A stretch of DNA of 64,000 bases from Klebsormidium nitens (lineage: Eukaryota > Streptophyta > Klebsormidiophyceae > Klebsormidiales > Klebsormidiaceae), in NCBI GenBank assembly GCA_000708835.1, contig DF236955.1, positions 248,001 to 312,000 on the forward strand, in the 5' to 3' direction. How positions within the stretch are numbered: the first letter of the stretch is position 1; the number at the start of each line of letters is the position of its first letter. Below, piece after piece: positions 11,001 through 22,850 of the stretch. The position numbers and the translations under genes were made by a program. A model generated the notes under the pieces. That model had not been told where the DNA came from. It searched no databases and saw only the letters and a list, made by a program, of their open reading frames with translations.

Positions 11001-14000
11001 CAGGCACGCCGCCCACTCCCCCTGCGACTCGGGCAGCGCCCCCGCCAGCGCCTGCTGCAGCAGCCCCTTCATCCACGTGTCCCACGCCCCCCGCACCGCG
11101 TGCCCCCCCCCGTGCAACAGCCCCGCCATCGCCTCCGCCGCGATGCACTGGCTCGGCCGGTCGTGCACCGCGCCCACCGCCTCCTCCAGGGGGGTCTGCA
11201 AGGCTGCGATCGCCTCAGCGCTGCACACCCCCGCCAGGCGCTCGAACAGCTGCGCGTACGTCGGGTTGAACGCCTGCGCCGCCACGGCCCGGTTCGCGGC
11301 GTCCTTCGTCTTCGTGTGCGGCCATTCTTTTGCGGCCGCGACCGCGCCCATGGCCTTGATCAGCGACGCGCCCCCTTGCTGGAACATTCTCGCGGCGGCC
11401 GCCCCGAGGCCCCCTGCTGAGTTGGAGCCCCCCTCGGAGAGGTTGTGGTCCAGCGCCAGGTTGCGCAGCGCCTTCTCCGCAAAGCCCTTTGACGCCACCA
11501 TGTCCGCCAGCACACCGTACCCCCCGGCGGGCTGCGCGCTGCTGACGTCAGCAGCGACCACCTGCCCCCCAGAGACAGTGGCCGGCTGCTTCTCCGCAGC
11601 TTGGCTCCCCCCGCTGACGTCACCGCCCTCGGCCTCGTCGACGTCCATCTCCGACCCCGCGTCCTTGAGTGACGTCAGCTTCAGGGCTTTCGGGTTCAGC
11701 TGTAGCGCGGGTTCGTCCCCCCCTTGCAGCAGCATCAGCAGCGCGACCACTGACAACGGCCGTAGGGGGGGCAGCTCGCTGCTCAGGTTCCGCAGGAAGT
11801 GCTCTAGGGGGCTCTTCGCGCTGGCGTTCCCGCCCCCCGGGAGCGGGGCCGCTGCGCCGTGGCTCGTCAGCAGCAGCAGGAACGCGTTCGCCATGATCGT
11901 ATATCGCCAGTGCAGCGCCGACGGCTTATCTTCCGCGAGAAGCGAATGAATCTTCTCGAGAACGTCGCTGTACTTGGGCCCCTTGCCCCCGCTGACGCTC
12001 GGCCGGCTAAAGCGCAGCGCGAAGACCACGAACACCTCGTTGATCGCGGCCTGCGCGCGCACTGACTCCTGCTTCTCGCTCGCGAGCATGGCGGTGAGGA
12101 ACGACGCCATGGCGGGCCAGTCCTGGGTGACGCGCCGCATGAGGACACGTGTCGAGTAGAGGGCGCACGCGCCCATCGCGGTTTCTTCGTTGCTGTCGGG
12201 GCCGCCCATTGCGCCAGAGAGCGTGGGCATGCAAGTCTCGACCAGCGTGGGGTACCGCTTGAGGATACGCTCCAGGGGGCCACGCGCAGACCTGAAAGGG
12301 AGGGGGGAGATGGTGAATTGACAACGGGCTCCGTGAAATAATCTGAGTGTACCTTCAAGCGTGCAAGCGCTGCTCTCCGAAGTCGCAAGCTCGGACAAGC
12401 TGGCAACACATACAGGACACGCGGCCGCAGACTCGACGTTTCAAAGAAATACGCGTCTGCCGATTCGCTAATGTATAAGAGAAACAAAGAATCGAAGCGT
12501 GCTGGCGAAGCACTTGTTGACCATCAGAAACAACAACACAGGCCAGCCGCCCCTCACTTCACTAGGGCGGTTCCTAGCGCAGACCCATCCGGGCTTAGCA
12601 AGAGGCCCTTACGTTCTGACGGCGTTGTAGCGGGAGAGGCACATCTGCAGCAGGTCTTGCGTCAGCGTGACAACTGACGGCGGCGGCGCCGCGAGGCGGT
12701 CCGGGAAGAAGGGGCGGTAGTGCGCCTGGGAGGCGCGCCACGTCAGGTGGAGGAACGACTTCTCGACCAGCAGCCAGTGAGGCCTGCAAGAAGCGGTGCC
12801 GGATCAGGAACGATGCGGTGGGAGGTCCAGAAATGCATTAGCGAACAACGGAAAGCAAACGCATCTTTAATATCGGGCCTTTAAAAAGGAGTCAGACCCA
12901 CGTGTGGTTGATGGGAAGAATTGACTTTTACCTAACCAGCAAACGGTGGACAGGTTTATCACCCGGTCCAAGACGGAACCTAGACTTTTGCCTTAGCGAT
13001 TGCATTTCTGAACACCGAAATTGATGCTCCAAAAAGAAGATTGCAAGAATTAACGGCTGACCTCCTCCTGGACTGCGCATCGTCCCCACCGGGCAGCACC
13101 GAGAACTTGGGCTCGGTGAGCGCGTTGGCGTCGGAGGCCCAGGAGAGGCGGCCGTGCGCCCACGTGGAGTACTCGATGGAGCCGAAGTTGGCGAAGCAGT
13201 CCATCACGCGCAGCAGCTGCTGCATGTTCACCGTGTCGTCGGAGCGCGCCTCGGTCATGTACCTGGACAAATTCGAGAAAGATGATATCAAAACAGATGC
13301 GAACAGATTGAAAACGTGCGGTATAGGTGTATGGCGATGAGATTAGCAGCAAAGTTGGCCAAGCAGACCCGTCCCATGCAGCAGCTGCTGTGTGTTCACC
13401 ATGTCGTCGGAGCACGTCTCGGTCATGTACTTGAGAGGAAACGAGGAGGGTGATAACAAGAGCTGGTGTCTTTCGCAGTGATATATTCTGCGCTCATGTC
13501 AAATCAACATAAGTGCTAATCTGGGGCGCCCCTTTTCAAAGGCCAAAGTACAGACGCCCCCCCATCGCAAACTGAGATTGTCGAGGTTTTCGGAAGAAGC
13601 TCCCCCCGCAGCCACTATTGTGCGCCAGGCGAAAGTGGAGGGGCGCCAAACAAAGAAGAAGCTGGGCGTACGGAAGAAAGATGCAGATGGCCAAAATTAG
13701 CGCGTGGAGCAGTAGCTGCATGAGGGCCGTCTTGTCGCCGCCACTCTCGTCAGAAACGGCGGTGGAGCGTGATGATGAGGACATTATCGGCTGACACCTA
13801 ATGGATAGACATGATGCGCTCGTGGCCGCTGCAACCGTCCTCGGACGCTTCATCTCATTATTTTCCGGGCGTGCATTCTGCACGGCGGGCTCCGAGTCCG
13901 ACTAAACCGTCGTTTTGGTGGACAAGCGGCTTACAGCCCGTCAACAACGACTGGTCTACAAACAGAACAGTTGCGTCTCATCCAATAACAACTGAAAAGC

Positions 14001-17000
14001 ACAGTACGGGGAATGTGACATCAGGTGGACCAAGATCTTGCCAAGCTCAGTCTGAAAATCAATGCCCTGGAGCTCCAGCAGTCCACTCACTTGCACGCAT
14101 CGTGCAAGACTGCCGCAGCCTCATCCCGCATCGTTGGGCTCCCGATCGAGGCCCCCGCAGACCCGACCACAGTGAGGGGCTCCGCTCCGGACTGCTCTTC
14201 CCCGGACCGGAAGTCGGGGATGCAGGCGCGGGCGCCGCGCACGACGCCGTCGAGGCGCAGCAGGATCACCCGCAGGTTGTCCTTCTCTACGCCTGAAACA
14301 GGAAAGAGAGGGAACAAAGTGAGGGCCTCTCTACAATCTCAGAGCTTCCTTCCAGGACGTGCATCAAGGGCTTGCTCACCATACCTTCAAACGATGCCAC
14401 CTTTGAAATTACTCAACCGTCACCATGTCACCAGAAATCGTAATGACTGCCAAGGTGGTCGAGAGTAACGATCCGGACCGAAGACTCTCCATATATAACC
14501 CCCTCAAGACCAGACGAGTGGAGGAACACAACACAGACACGGGCACATGATCGGAATATGATTGCACTACTGAGCACGGGCTGTCAGTGCAAACTCGCCG
14601 TCCCCGCAGAAGAACAACGCCTCTCTCTGAAACTTGCAGATATCACGTTACATTTCCTCGTATGGACCCTCACCGGCAGCCCCGTTAGCAACCACAGCCC
14701 GCAGGTCCCGCAGCGCCCCCGTCAGGTGCAACGTCAGCAGCTCGTTTGCAAACGCGACCTCGTCGTCGTTAGGCACGTGCCAAGTAGGCTTCATCCCTGG
14801 CGAGGCCCGAGTGGCGCCCTTGGTGCCAAGCCAACGGTCGATTCCGCCGGAATCCGGGAGGCCCGGGACGGAACGGTACTCGTCCAGGGAGTAGTAGAGG
14901 ACGAGGCTGCTCAGGAGGCTCTGGAGGACGCGGTTGGCGGCCTCCACCACCTGCCAATGGATGATTTTCTTGCCACGTGTCAGATAAAGGGAACGAGGCT
15001 TCATTCACAACTCCCTTCAAGTAGACTCAGGCGCCTTGTGAGAACCGGTCGACCACCAGCCTTTTCACACCTTTCGACCACCCTACCGAGTAAACAAAGT
15101 GAGCATGATCGTTTCTTGTCTGGGGCTGCACGAGGAAGAAGGCAGACTCGTGGCCACAGCAAAAACTCCTCAACTCGAGGTGCACGAAGGAAAGACGGCC
15201 CAAAGTGCGCGAGCCAGGTCTTAAAGAGTCAAAAGCAGTATTGCACAACTGTCAACGATTGTTTCAACACTCGCACTTTGTGGCTCACGGCAAATCGTAA
15301 GTGTGTCATTGCAAAATCGAAACCTTAGCTCCTTAAGCAGTTCTAAAAACACTTAATTTTCTAAATTGACGCGATCGACGTTGAGCGTATCGGAGAACAC
15401 CGCACCTTTGTGGCGGGTGCGTCGAACGCGGCCGCCAGCAGCTTGACGAGGCTGTCCTTGAAGGCGACCAATCCAGGGCCCCCGAACATGAGCAGCGTGC
15501 ACAGCACGTCCAGGTGATATGCCACGCTGCCCGCGAGAGCGGACGACAGGGCGGGGACCTGCACAGGGCACAGACAGCGCGTCTGAGCGTCTTTCCAACC
15601 AAGGCGCACGGCACTCGTTTCCCGATTGTCTGACCGGGTTCCAAAAGGAGCGTCCGTATGTTCGCTTTCATCTTCGGCGTTGTACATGCTCCGGCCACAA
15701 AGCGATGCCCCTTCCACCACTCATCAGACGGGCGTTGTGGCCGCTACAATCACAGGCGCAATCGCTTCGAAATCCTTAGATAAGACGGACCCGAACACCG
15801 CCTTCTCTCTTTGATGAAGTAGGTCTTTATACTGAGAGCTTGACCACTCAATCAGGATCTCACAACCCCGTCCAAGGACGACAACCCAGCCCAAGGCCCA
15901 AACCCAGCCCTGAGAACTTGCCTTGCATCATCACGTGAAGGCTTGGGCCGTGCTCTCTTCCGGACTCTTCTCAATCACCCTGTCATCACTCTTCTCAATC
16001 TTCTCACCAGGATTGAAAAGAACCAGCCGGGTGACAGAACATAGTCCCCATCCGGGACCGAAAAGGAGACAAAGTAGACCACTGCAAGCTTTCAACCCAC
16101 CTTCTTGTTGCCCTGGTCCTTGACCCAGCCCGACTCCGCCCCGCTCGCCCCTGTGGTCTCGGTCCCCTCCAGCAGCCGCAGCACTTTGTCCACCAGAGGG
16201 GGAACTAGAGCGGGGGCGGCCAGCTCCGGTCGCGCATACATAGCCGCGCCGCACAGGAAGCCCACCTCAGCCTCGGCCCCAGGAACGACGGTGCTGGTCA
16301 CGAATTCGGTGATTTTGCGAAGGGCCTGTGAGGAGGAGTCAGGGTGTGTATAAGCAAACGGTTTGCGACCGGTTGGTTGCACATGGATGGAAGATGCTTT
16401 TTTCACCGATTCCGAGATCTATCCGGAGCACACGCACTCCCCTGTTCTGCCCGTCAACACAGAGAATTGCTGTGACTTCTGCAAAGACCTCAAAACAAGA
16501 AAGAGCAGCCCTTGCGATCATGCGCGTGTAGACAGATCTCCGCTGAAACTCGTCATTCCGTCCAGATCTCCGCTGAAACTCGTCATTCCGTCCATTCAGG
16601 CTCCGAGACGTAAAGCCGACTTTACATTAAAAGTACGTATTACTTCACTGCTTTCCATTTGACATAGAAAGCGTCAGGGACATATCATACACAACTGGGT
16701 CGTCCGGAAACCACAAAAGGTAAACCCTCAAGTCCGTAAAACAAAGCTCCCGCCCCCACCTGCTTGTAGAGCGGCAGAGTCAGGCGCCCAAAGAGCAGCT
16801 CCAGCATGGGGCGGAACATGGACCCCCCCGACATGAAGAACGTTCCGGATGCTGACGTGGCCGCCGAGCTGGGCTCCAGGTTCTGCAGCGTGGCCAGCAG
16901 CCGCCGCAGGAACTCGGCGACCCAGTCCGACCAGTCCAGCGGGAGCACGCCGCTGCCGCCATCTTCTGGGTCGCCGATGGTTCCCACCTGGACAACGAGG

Positions 17001-20000
17001 CAAACATCAGTGAGTACCCATTGGTACAACTGGTTCCAAGGAGGAAAGGGTGCTTGAACACAAGACCGAAGAGGTTGCAGGAAAATCAGGACGTGGAGGA
17101 AGGAGCTGCCATTGTTACCGAACATGGGAAAAGCTCAAGGACCCAGATTCGCGCCACAAAAACCATGATGGAGCCTTGCTGTCCCGTCTGTGCAGACTTA
17201 TGAAGCCGTGAAGCCACGCAAGCAAGATTATTTTGAGCGGAGTGATTCGGCTCAAGGTAAAGAACAAAGATGGTTGGTGAACAACAAAGCGAAGCAAGCA
17301 AAAGACGCGTTGGACAGTGACAACCCGCTTGCGAAGCAGCAGGGCCCTGTGGGCGAGATTGGAAGGAATCAGCACTCACGCTAGACAGGACCGATGCGTA
17401 CAGCTGCAGCGTCGCGAGCGTCTTCGGGGGATCGTTCGCATCGATCCCCGGGAGCGTGTGCATCAGCGCGTCGGCGATGGCAGCTCGGCCGGCTGCCAGC
17501 TGGCCCACGTGGGCGGCCCCAAGGGGCACCTCGTCCAGTTCCATGGGGTCAGCTCCAGGGCTGCCGAAGGGGGGGGACGCGAGGAGGATGGGCCGCGTGC
17601 AGAGGGCGAGCGTGGTGACCGCAGACTCGAGCTGGTGGGTTGCCGTGACCTGGAGAACAGGGCAACAAAATAATCTCGTCGTATGCATACCGTTGTGGGG
17701 GTCAACATGTCAGGAAGGGAGTGCAAAGGACCGCAACCAAAACTTAGCCAGCAAGGGTGAACGGCTTCGGTATATGTCGCCACAGAGTAGTGGTTCTTCA
17801 GTTGAAGACTCGCGCAGCCCTTCTGACTCACTGCAACGATCAAACAACTTCCACTGCTGCCAGGTTCACTGCTGCCTCCACTCGGACTGCTGCCGCCTGC
17901 TTCTAGTCCTCAGCTTTTGGATGCCATCACCAATGCGGCCATTTGTGTGCGAACCTTTAAAATTCACGCTCGACCAATACGGAAGAAAGCCACCAGGCGT
18001 GTCAATATCACAGCTGACTACGACTGTAAACGACCCCCCAGCTGACTACGATTGTAAACGACCCCACTATCCATGGATCAATAGGTGCTCACCGTCTCGA
18101 CGGCCTGCTGGAAGCGTGCAATCGCGAGCGGCAGCACGACGGTGGGCTCCGCATACGCAAGGCCCATGGCTGCGCTGGCAGCCTGGCCCACCATGAGCGG
18201 GCTCTTGCTGTACTGCGCGCGGTCCACAAACCGCATCATTGACGTCACAAAGGCTTGCCGGAGCTCGGGCGTCAGCGGGGGCGGGCGGGGCTTGGATTCG
18301 GCAGGGTCGTTCGCGTGCTTCCTGATATTCACAAAGGGGATGGAAATTAGAATTATTTTTTCTGAAACTAAACTTAGGACCGAAAACAAAGTCTGGGTCA
18401 GAAGGTGAGTCGAAAAGATTCAGGCAGAGATCGATATCTTTCAGTACGAGACGAGCGGTCATTCACCGATATTGGTGGTGATCGTGAAGCAAAAGTGTTC
18501 CTGTGTCAAGTCAATTGGCAATGACCGAAACGCCCCAAGGTTAAAGAGCACCTGATTCAGTTGACGAGTGTGAACTGCGACAAAAGTCGGGCAGAAGGGA
18601 CACAAGAAGCAGCTCCAGAAACCCTCACTCTAATAAGTTGCTACAGAAAGCAATGATATCGAGAATTAGAATGACATCCACAAGTTGTCCATTCAACACA
18701 TCTACAGAAATGCGACACTTGTTCTTCCCGGCTTACTTTTCGCTGGCCAGCCGCTTGAGGAAGCTCATGACCAGGTACCGCAGCAGCCGCTCCAACGTAT
18801 TGGTCCACGTGCCTCCGTTGGACGGGTGGTAGTACTGCTCCAAATAGTCGACGAACGCCTCGAAGCGCGGCCGGACGCTGGGGTAGCGTCCGTACAGGAG
18901 CACCACGGACGCGGCAATGTGTTCGGACAAGCTCTGCCCCGCGAACATGCGCGCCATCTCGCGGGGGGCGCTGCGGTCGATCGGGGACTGCGCCTGGGAC
19001 TTACCAACCGGGACCTGGACACGGAAGAGGAGCATTAGGCCTTCAGATGGGACCTGTCCTCAGGAAATGCCAACCCGGACACGACTACAGATCCCTTTCG
19101 CTGCAAGGGGACCGGTTGGGAATTGTGCGGCATCTGGACACAGGCACGAAAGTGGTCGTTTTTGCCTGTCTCAGTGGTGATTATTTTGAGAGCAAGAAAA
19201 TCCCCCATTATTGTGTGCTTGAAAGCAAAAACAAAGAGGTAGACATCTATCTTCGTCGCAGCCCGAAAACAGCCTCAAGGAAGACGGGCCTTAGTAGCTT
19301 GATTGTCAAAGCCCGCACTCTGTCGATCCAAAAAGAAACGCACTTTGTCAACTGTAAAAAAAGAAAAATTGAAGCTTCGAAGTGCCGCACCTCGATTGCA
19401 TTCAGGAACTTGGTGAAAAGGAACGGTAGGTGCGGCTCCCAGTCCACGTCAGCAGGGGCCACGTGCTTGATGGCACGTGCCACCAGGCCGCCCCACTGCG
19501 TGTCCCAGTACTTGCAGTTGGGGACCGCCGCCCACAGGCGGACCCACTCGGCCACCCATTCCTTCCATGGCGGGGGGGAAGCTTCGGCGGACTCGGCACC
19601 CCCCTGGCGCGATTTGGTTGGCAAGAAGAGGGCAATCAGGCCGGCCGCTTCGAGGGCGTCGTTGTGAGCGAGGTCCTTGAAGGCCGGGCTGCAAAGCAAA
19701 GAGAAGGTCTATCTCTATACTCGTGAAATGGGAAGACGAAACCTACGAAGCGTCGTCAGTTGAAAGCCTCAGCTCGAGAAGGTCCGTCCAGCAAACGTAC
19801 CTCTTCTGCAGTCAGCGTCCTCGTCAGCGATCTCACAAAAGATGAAAGAAAGCTCAGCAAAGGAAGTTCATGGAAAGAAGAGGTTGTGCAGAAGCACGCA
19901 AAGGGGCTCGCACAAAAACAAGCACATGCAGGGACGAAACCGCACACAGAAAACATAAGCGCGCCAATAAGAGTAAAGCTTGCAACGGAAGCAGAAACGA

Positions 20001-21306
20001 AAGAGCATAAGCGCCAGCAAGGTCGATCAGAGAACCCAACAACAGGCGTGCCCGGGCATGCAGAAAAAGCTGCTCACCTGAGCTCCGCCCAGATCTCCTG
20101 AGCGGCCCCTGGGGGGAAAAAGCATCTGGCCCGCTGAACTAGAGTGAGGACCGTCTGCTCGTGGACCTGGTGCAGAGCCAGCCCCTCGTAGGTGTGCCGC
20201 CTGGAAGACGAGAAGGCGCGCTTGAAGAATATTCTCAGATCGCTTGATACGGTACGGTACAGAGTTTCTCAGTTCGAGGATCTTATAACCGAAGACTCTT
20301 ACCAAGAAATTCAATGCCGACTTGCCATTCAACTAGCAATCTGTTCATGGAAAATTCACTCTGTGCGCAGAAGGGAATACCGCGCTTGGTAACGTGTTCG
20401 AGCCTCAAGGTACGAACTCTTGGAAATACTATGTTTCCATCTGATCCTGTAAGCCACTCGATGCCGTAGTATCTTCGCAAGTTTACATCGAGCTGGTCGA
20501 AATCCCTTTAGAAGATGTGACCCTATCTTGTCAACCGTAATGAGGAGACTCGTATGCAAAAGATTGTCAGTGTTTGCAGAGATGATAGAGATGTCTGAGA
20601 GGAGAGCCCCACTGACCTCCTGAGGTGCACGTCTGTGAGCAGCTCGTACAGCGGCCGCCAGGGGATGGTAAGCTGCAGCTGCTTGCGCAGATGCTTCTCA
20701 CGGAGTATCTTGGACAGGACGCTGCCCCACCGGATCTGTGACATAAAATCGGATAAAGAATTTGTGGAGCTACCACAGAATCGACCAACGGCATTCTTCC
20801 CTCTACGTAATTCTTTTTGGAACTTGTGCAACACTGCAATGACCAAGTAGAAGCTGCCGGAAGAAACCATTTAGGCAATCCGCCCATGCGCTCCTATCTT
20901 ATAATTTGCACCTTTCCTATTAATAGCCCTCCGTACCGCTGGAAGCCCATACAAGTGACAAGCCTTTGCGAAGCAACAGCATGCACTGGATGTCAAAACC
21001 TGTGTGAACAATCAGACTGCCTGGGCGCCACACAAAAAGCCTGCTCACCTGCGCGAACAGATTGTCCGGGCAGCTCGTCAGTAGCTGCAGGGCCACCTTA
21101 GCGACTGCATTTACATCCTCCGCCTCAAGCTCCGTCAGGGAGTTGATGAAACTGACGATGGGCGACACAAACTTTAAAGTGCTCTTGACGTCCCCCTGAT
21201 TCTGAACCTCCAGGAGCGCCAGGACCAGAGAGTGGAAGCGGCGGGGTTCTGCCTCGGCCGCTTGGTCGGCGATTGCCGGAGGCAGCCATTCGTTGTAGAT
21301 GTGCAT
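8085..21306 (-). CDS. PA200: Proteasome activator PA200/BLM10 (PSME4 homologue), complete
   Basis: HEAT-repeat cap of the 20S proteasome, nuclear; PA200 family members recruit it to acetylated histones. The N-terminus (MHIYNEWLPP) and C-terminus (HADTW, then a Ser-rich end SASYFV) match plant PA200, as do YYHPSNGGTWTNTLERLLRY and LERILKRYPTLVETCMPTLS. Proposed exons: 21306-21049, 20735-20617, 20200-20078, 19688-19391, 19014-18737, 18321-18093, 17649-17380, 16987-16760, 16325-16101, 15558-15406, 14950-14674, 14292-14091, 13262-13062, 12783-12613, 12291-10991, 10477-about 10080, 9912-9685, 9311-8955 and 8525-8085. Phases agree at every junction except the donor near 10080, where the alternatives are weak. 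Length is about 1915 aa, slightly above the usual 1800-1850. The 1.3-kb exon carries an acidic, Ser/Gly-rich insertion around 11560-11680. The last residues fit the gate-opening tail of the family with Phe as penultimate residue. Confidence 0.93.
13349..13430 (-). pseudogene. Decayed duplicate of the start of PA200 exon 13
   Basis: About 80 bp in the intron just upstream of PA200 exon 13 closely resembles the first part of that exon (13262 back to about 13181), with scattered substitutions and one single-base indel. Read on the minus strand it begins YMTETCSDDMVNTQQLL, against YMTEARSDDTVNMQQLL in the exon. The position of the acceptor AG reads AA in the copy, and the frame shifts after the indel and soon meets a stop. 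It is best read as a local tandem duplication that is no longer spliced as the original exon is. Confidence 0.75.
16533..16592. repeat. Perfect 30-bp tandem duplication in a PA200 intron
   Basis: Two identical 30-bp units sit head to tail (16533-16562 and 16563-16592), each starting cagatctccgctg. They lie in the intron between PA200 exons ending at 16760 and starting at 16325. The perfect identity suggests a recent slippage or duplication event, or an assembly artefact. Confidence 0.9.
18011..18066. repeat. 28-bp tandem duplication in a PA200 intron
   Basis: Two 28-bp units (18011-18038 and 18039-18066) beginning cagctgactacga differ by a C/T substitution in the middle and one base at the end of the unit. 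The repeat ends about 27 bp outside the donor-side boundary (18093) of a PA200 exon. Confidence 0.85.
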
Positions 21307-22850
21307 CTTGCCCTTTCCTTCGATGCGAGCCTCCTCTCTTCTTACTTCAAACCCTTTGAAACACTCTTCTCACCACTTGTATCCGCCCTTTCTGTGTGGT
21401 TTCTTTGAATCTCACTGTCCTTTTGATGCTCGTCAATTGAAGAACTGCCTGCAGCAAAAGGACAATGCTGTCTCACAAGTATTGAAAATCCTCATGCTTT
21501 ACTTGGTCATGATTGGTGGGTCATGCGTATGGTAGATTGAAGCGGAGGACGGTGAGCCTCGTGGCAGCTGCCAACCTGAAGAGCGCCAGAGCAGACGCTC
21601 CACAGATACGTCTAAGTTTCCTGTACGTGCTGTGCTAATGAAGGTAGTTTTACGGCTCTATTCAGACCAGATCCTTGGGTCACCTTGATTGGGCTGCTTG
21701 CATCCATACCCACAGCAACACTTTTGAAACCTTTCAACACACGGCCCATTAGTTCCCAAAATGAAAGATAGCCCTGAGATCTGACGGCCTTCACCAAGGG
21801 CAATTGACCTACTCAAACTCAGATATCATCAAGGACGACGACCACCACGTCTGAAAAGTATGGTACAGTAGTAGCGGTGCTGGTTGAAAGTGTCCTTTCA
21901 AACACAAAACATGCTGAGATACAGAGAGTCTCATTCTTGATACGAGGAGCAAGCACAATATGAGAGACCCGCAACAGTCATCTTTTGACTTCTGTTAAAA
22001 GGTGTCATCTATCAGAGGTTTTGAGAGCATAGATGCCATGTTCTCCAAGTACATCTGCAGAGCTTGCAAGCATCTATGCTGCACCGCCAGAATTACTTAC
22101 AACCACCAGCGTCTTCCTCAAATGCTCACAACTTTGAAAACAATCACAGCTTGAGCAATTGAAAGAGTGGCAGCAAACACATCGCTTCTGATATGATACG
22201 AGCTCGTGCTTACCTGGGCTCCTCCTAGCTACTCCTCCAGGCAATAACCTCAAAAATCGTGAATGAGTACAGGCTCGGGTGTCCCCAGAACGTTAGCTGC
22301 AGCACTCCAGGCTACAAAATCTCTTGTACTCAAGGCTCTCTAGTGCTGTGGAAAACAGCATCCTTCTGCACCGCTAGCATCAAGGTGAAGAGCCAATCAA
22401 TGCTGCAGAGATGCCTGAATCAATCCTCCTTTTGACGAATCAGGGCCACCACCATGACGCGAAGCCCAGTGACAAGATGGAGGTCGGACACAACGAGCTG
22501 GCCCTGGGCTACGAACCCATGCGCAAAACACTGTGTTCTCGAAAGCTCTTGTATCACAACCATTGATAGCCAGATCTCGTAATCTGATGGTTACAAAGCT
22601 GTTGTTCATCTAACCGTTGATGACTCTAAAAAAACATCGGGCGGCTACAAGTTGGTTCTGAGCACCCTGCCCAGAGAGCTATATCACGTGCTTCTTTTGA
22701 TCTTCCTGGCCTGCTGTGTTCTTCTGCATGGGGCCGATGAAGGCTTTCATTGCTGGCCGCTCGCAACACCACCTGCCAGGGCAAGGGTCTGCATGGGGAG
22801 GGAGAAACTGACAGAAACCTCTTTTCTGAGCTTCGCATCTGATGTGTATC
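21307..22850. promoter_or_regulatory. Divergent intergenic region, PA200 (-) / membrane protein (+)
   Basis: This 1.5-kb interval separates two start codons facing away from each other. No open frame here shows conserved motifs, and no TATA box or other element can be assigned with confidence. It must hold the promoters and 5' UTRs of both genes unless a non-coding first exon lies further away. Confidence 0.45.

Noticed and set aside
11077-11949. 290-codon plus-strand open frame
   Set aside because: It is antisense to the large PA200 exon, is Ser/Ala/Pro-rich and shows no conserved motif.
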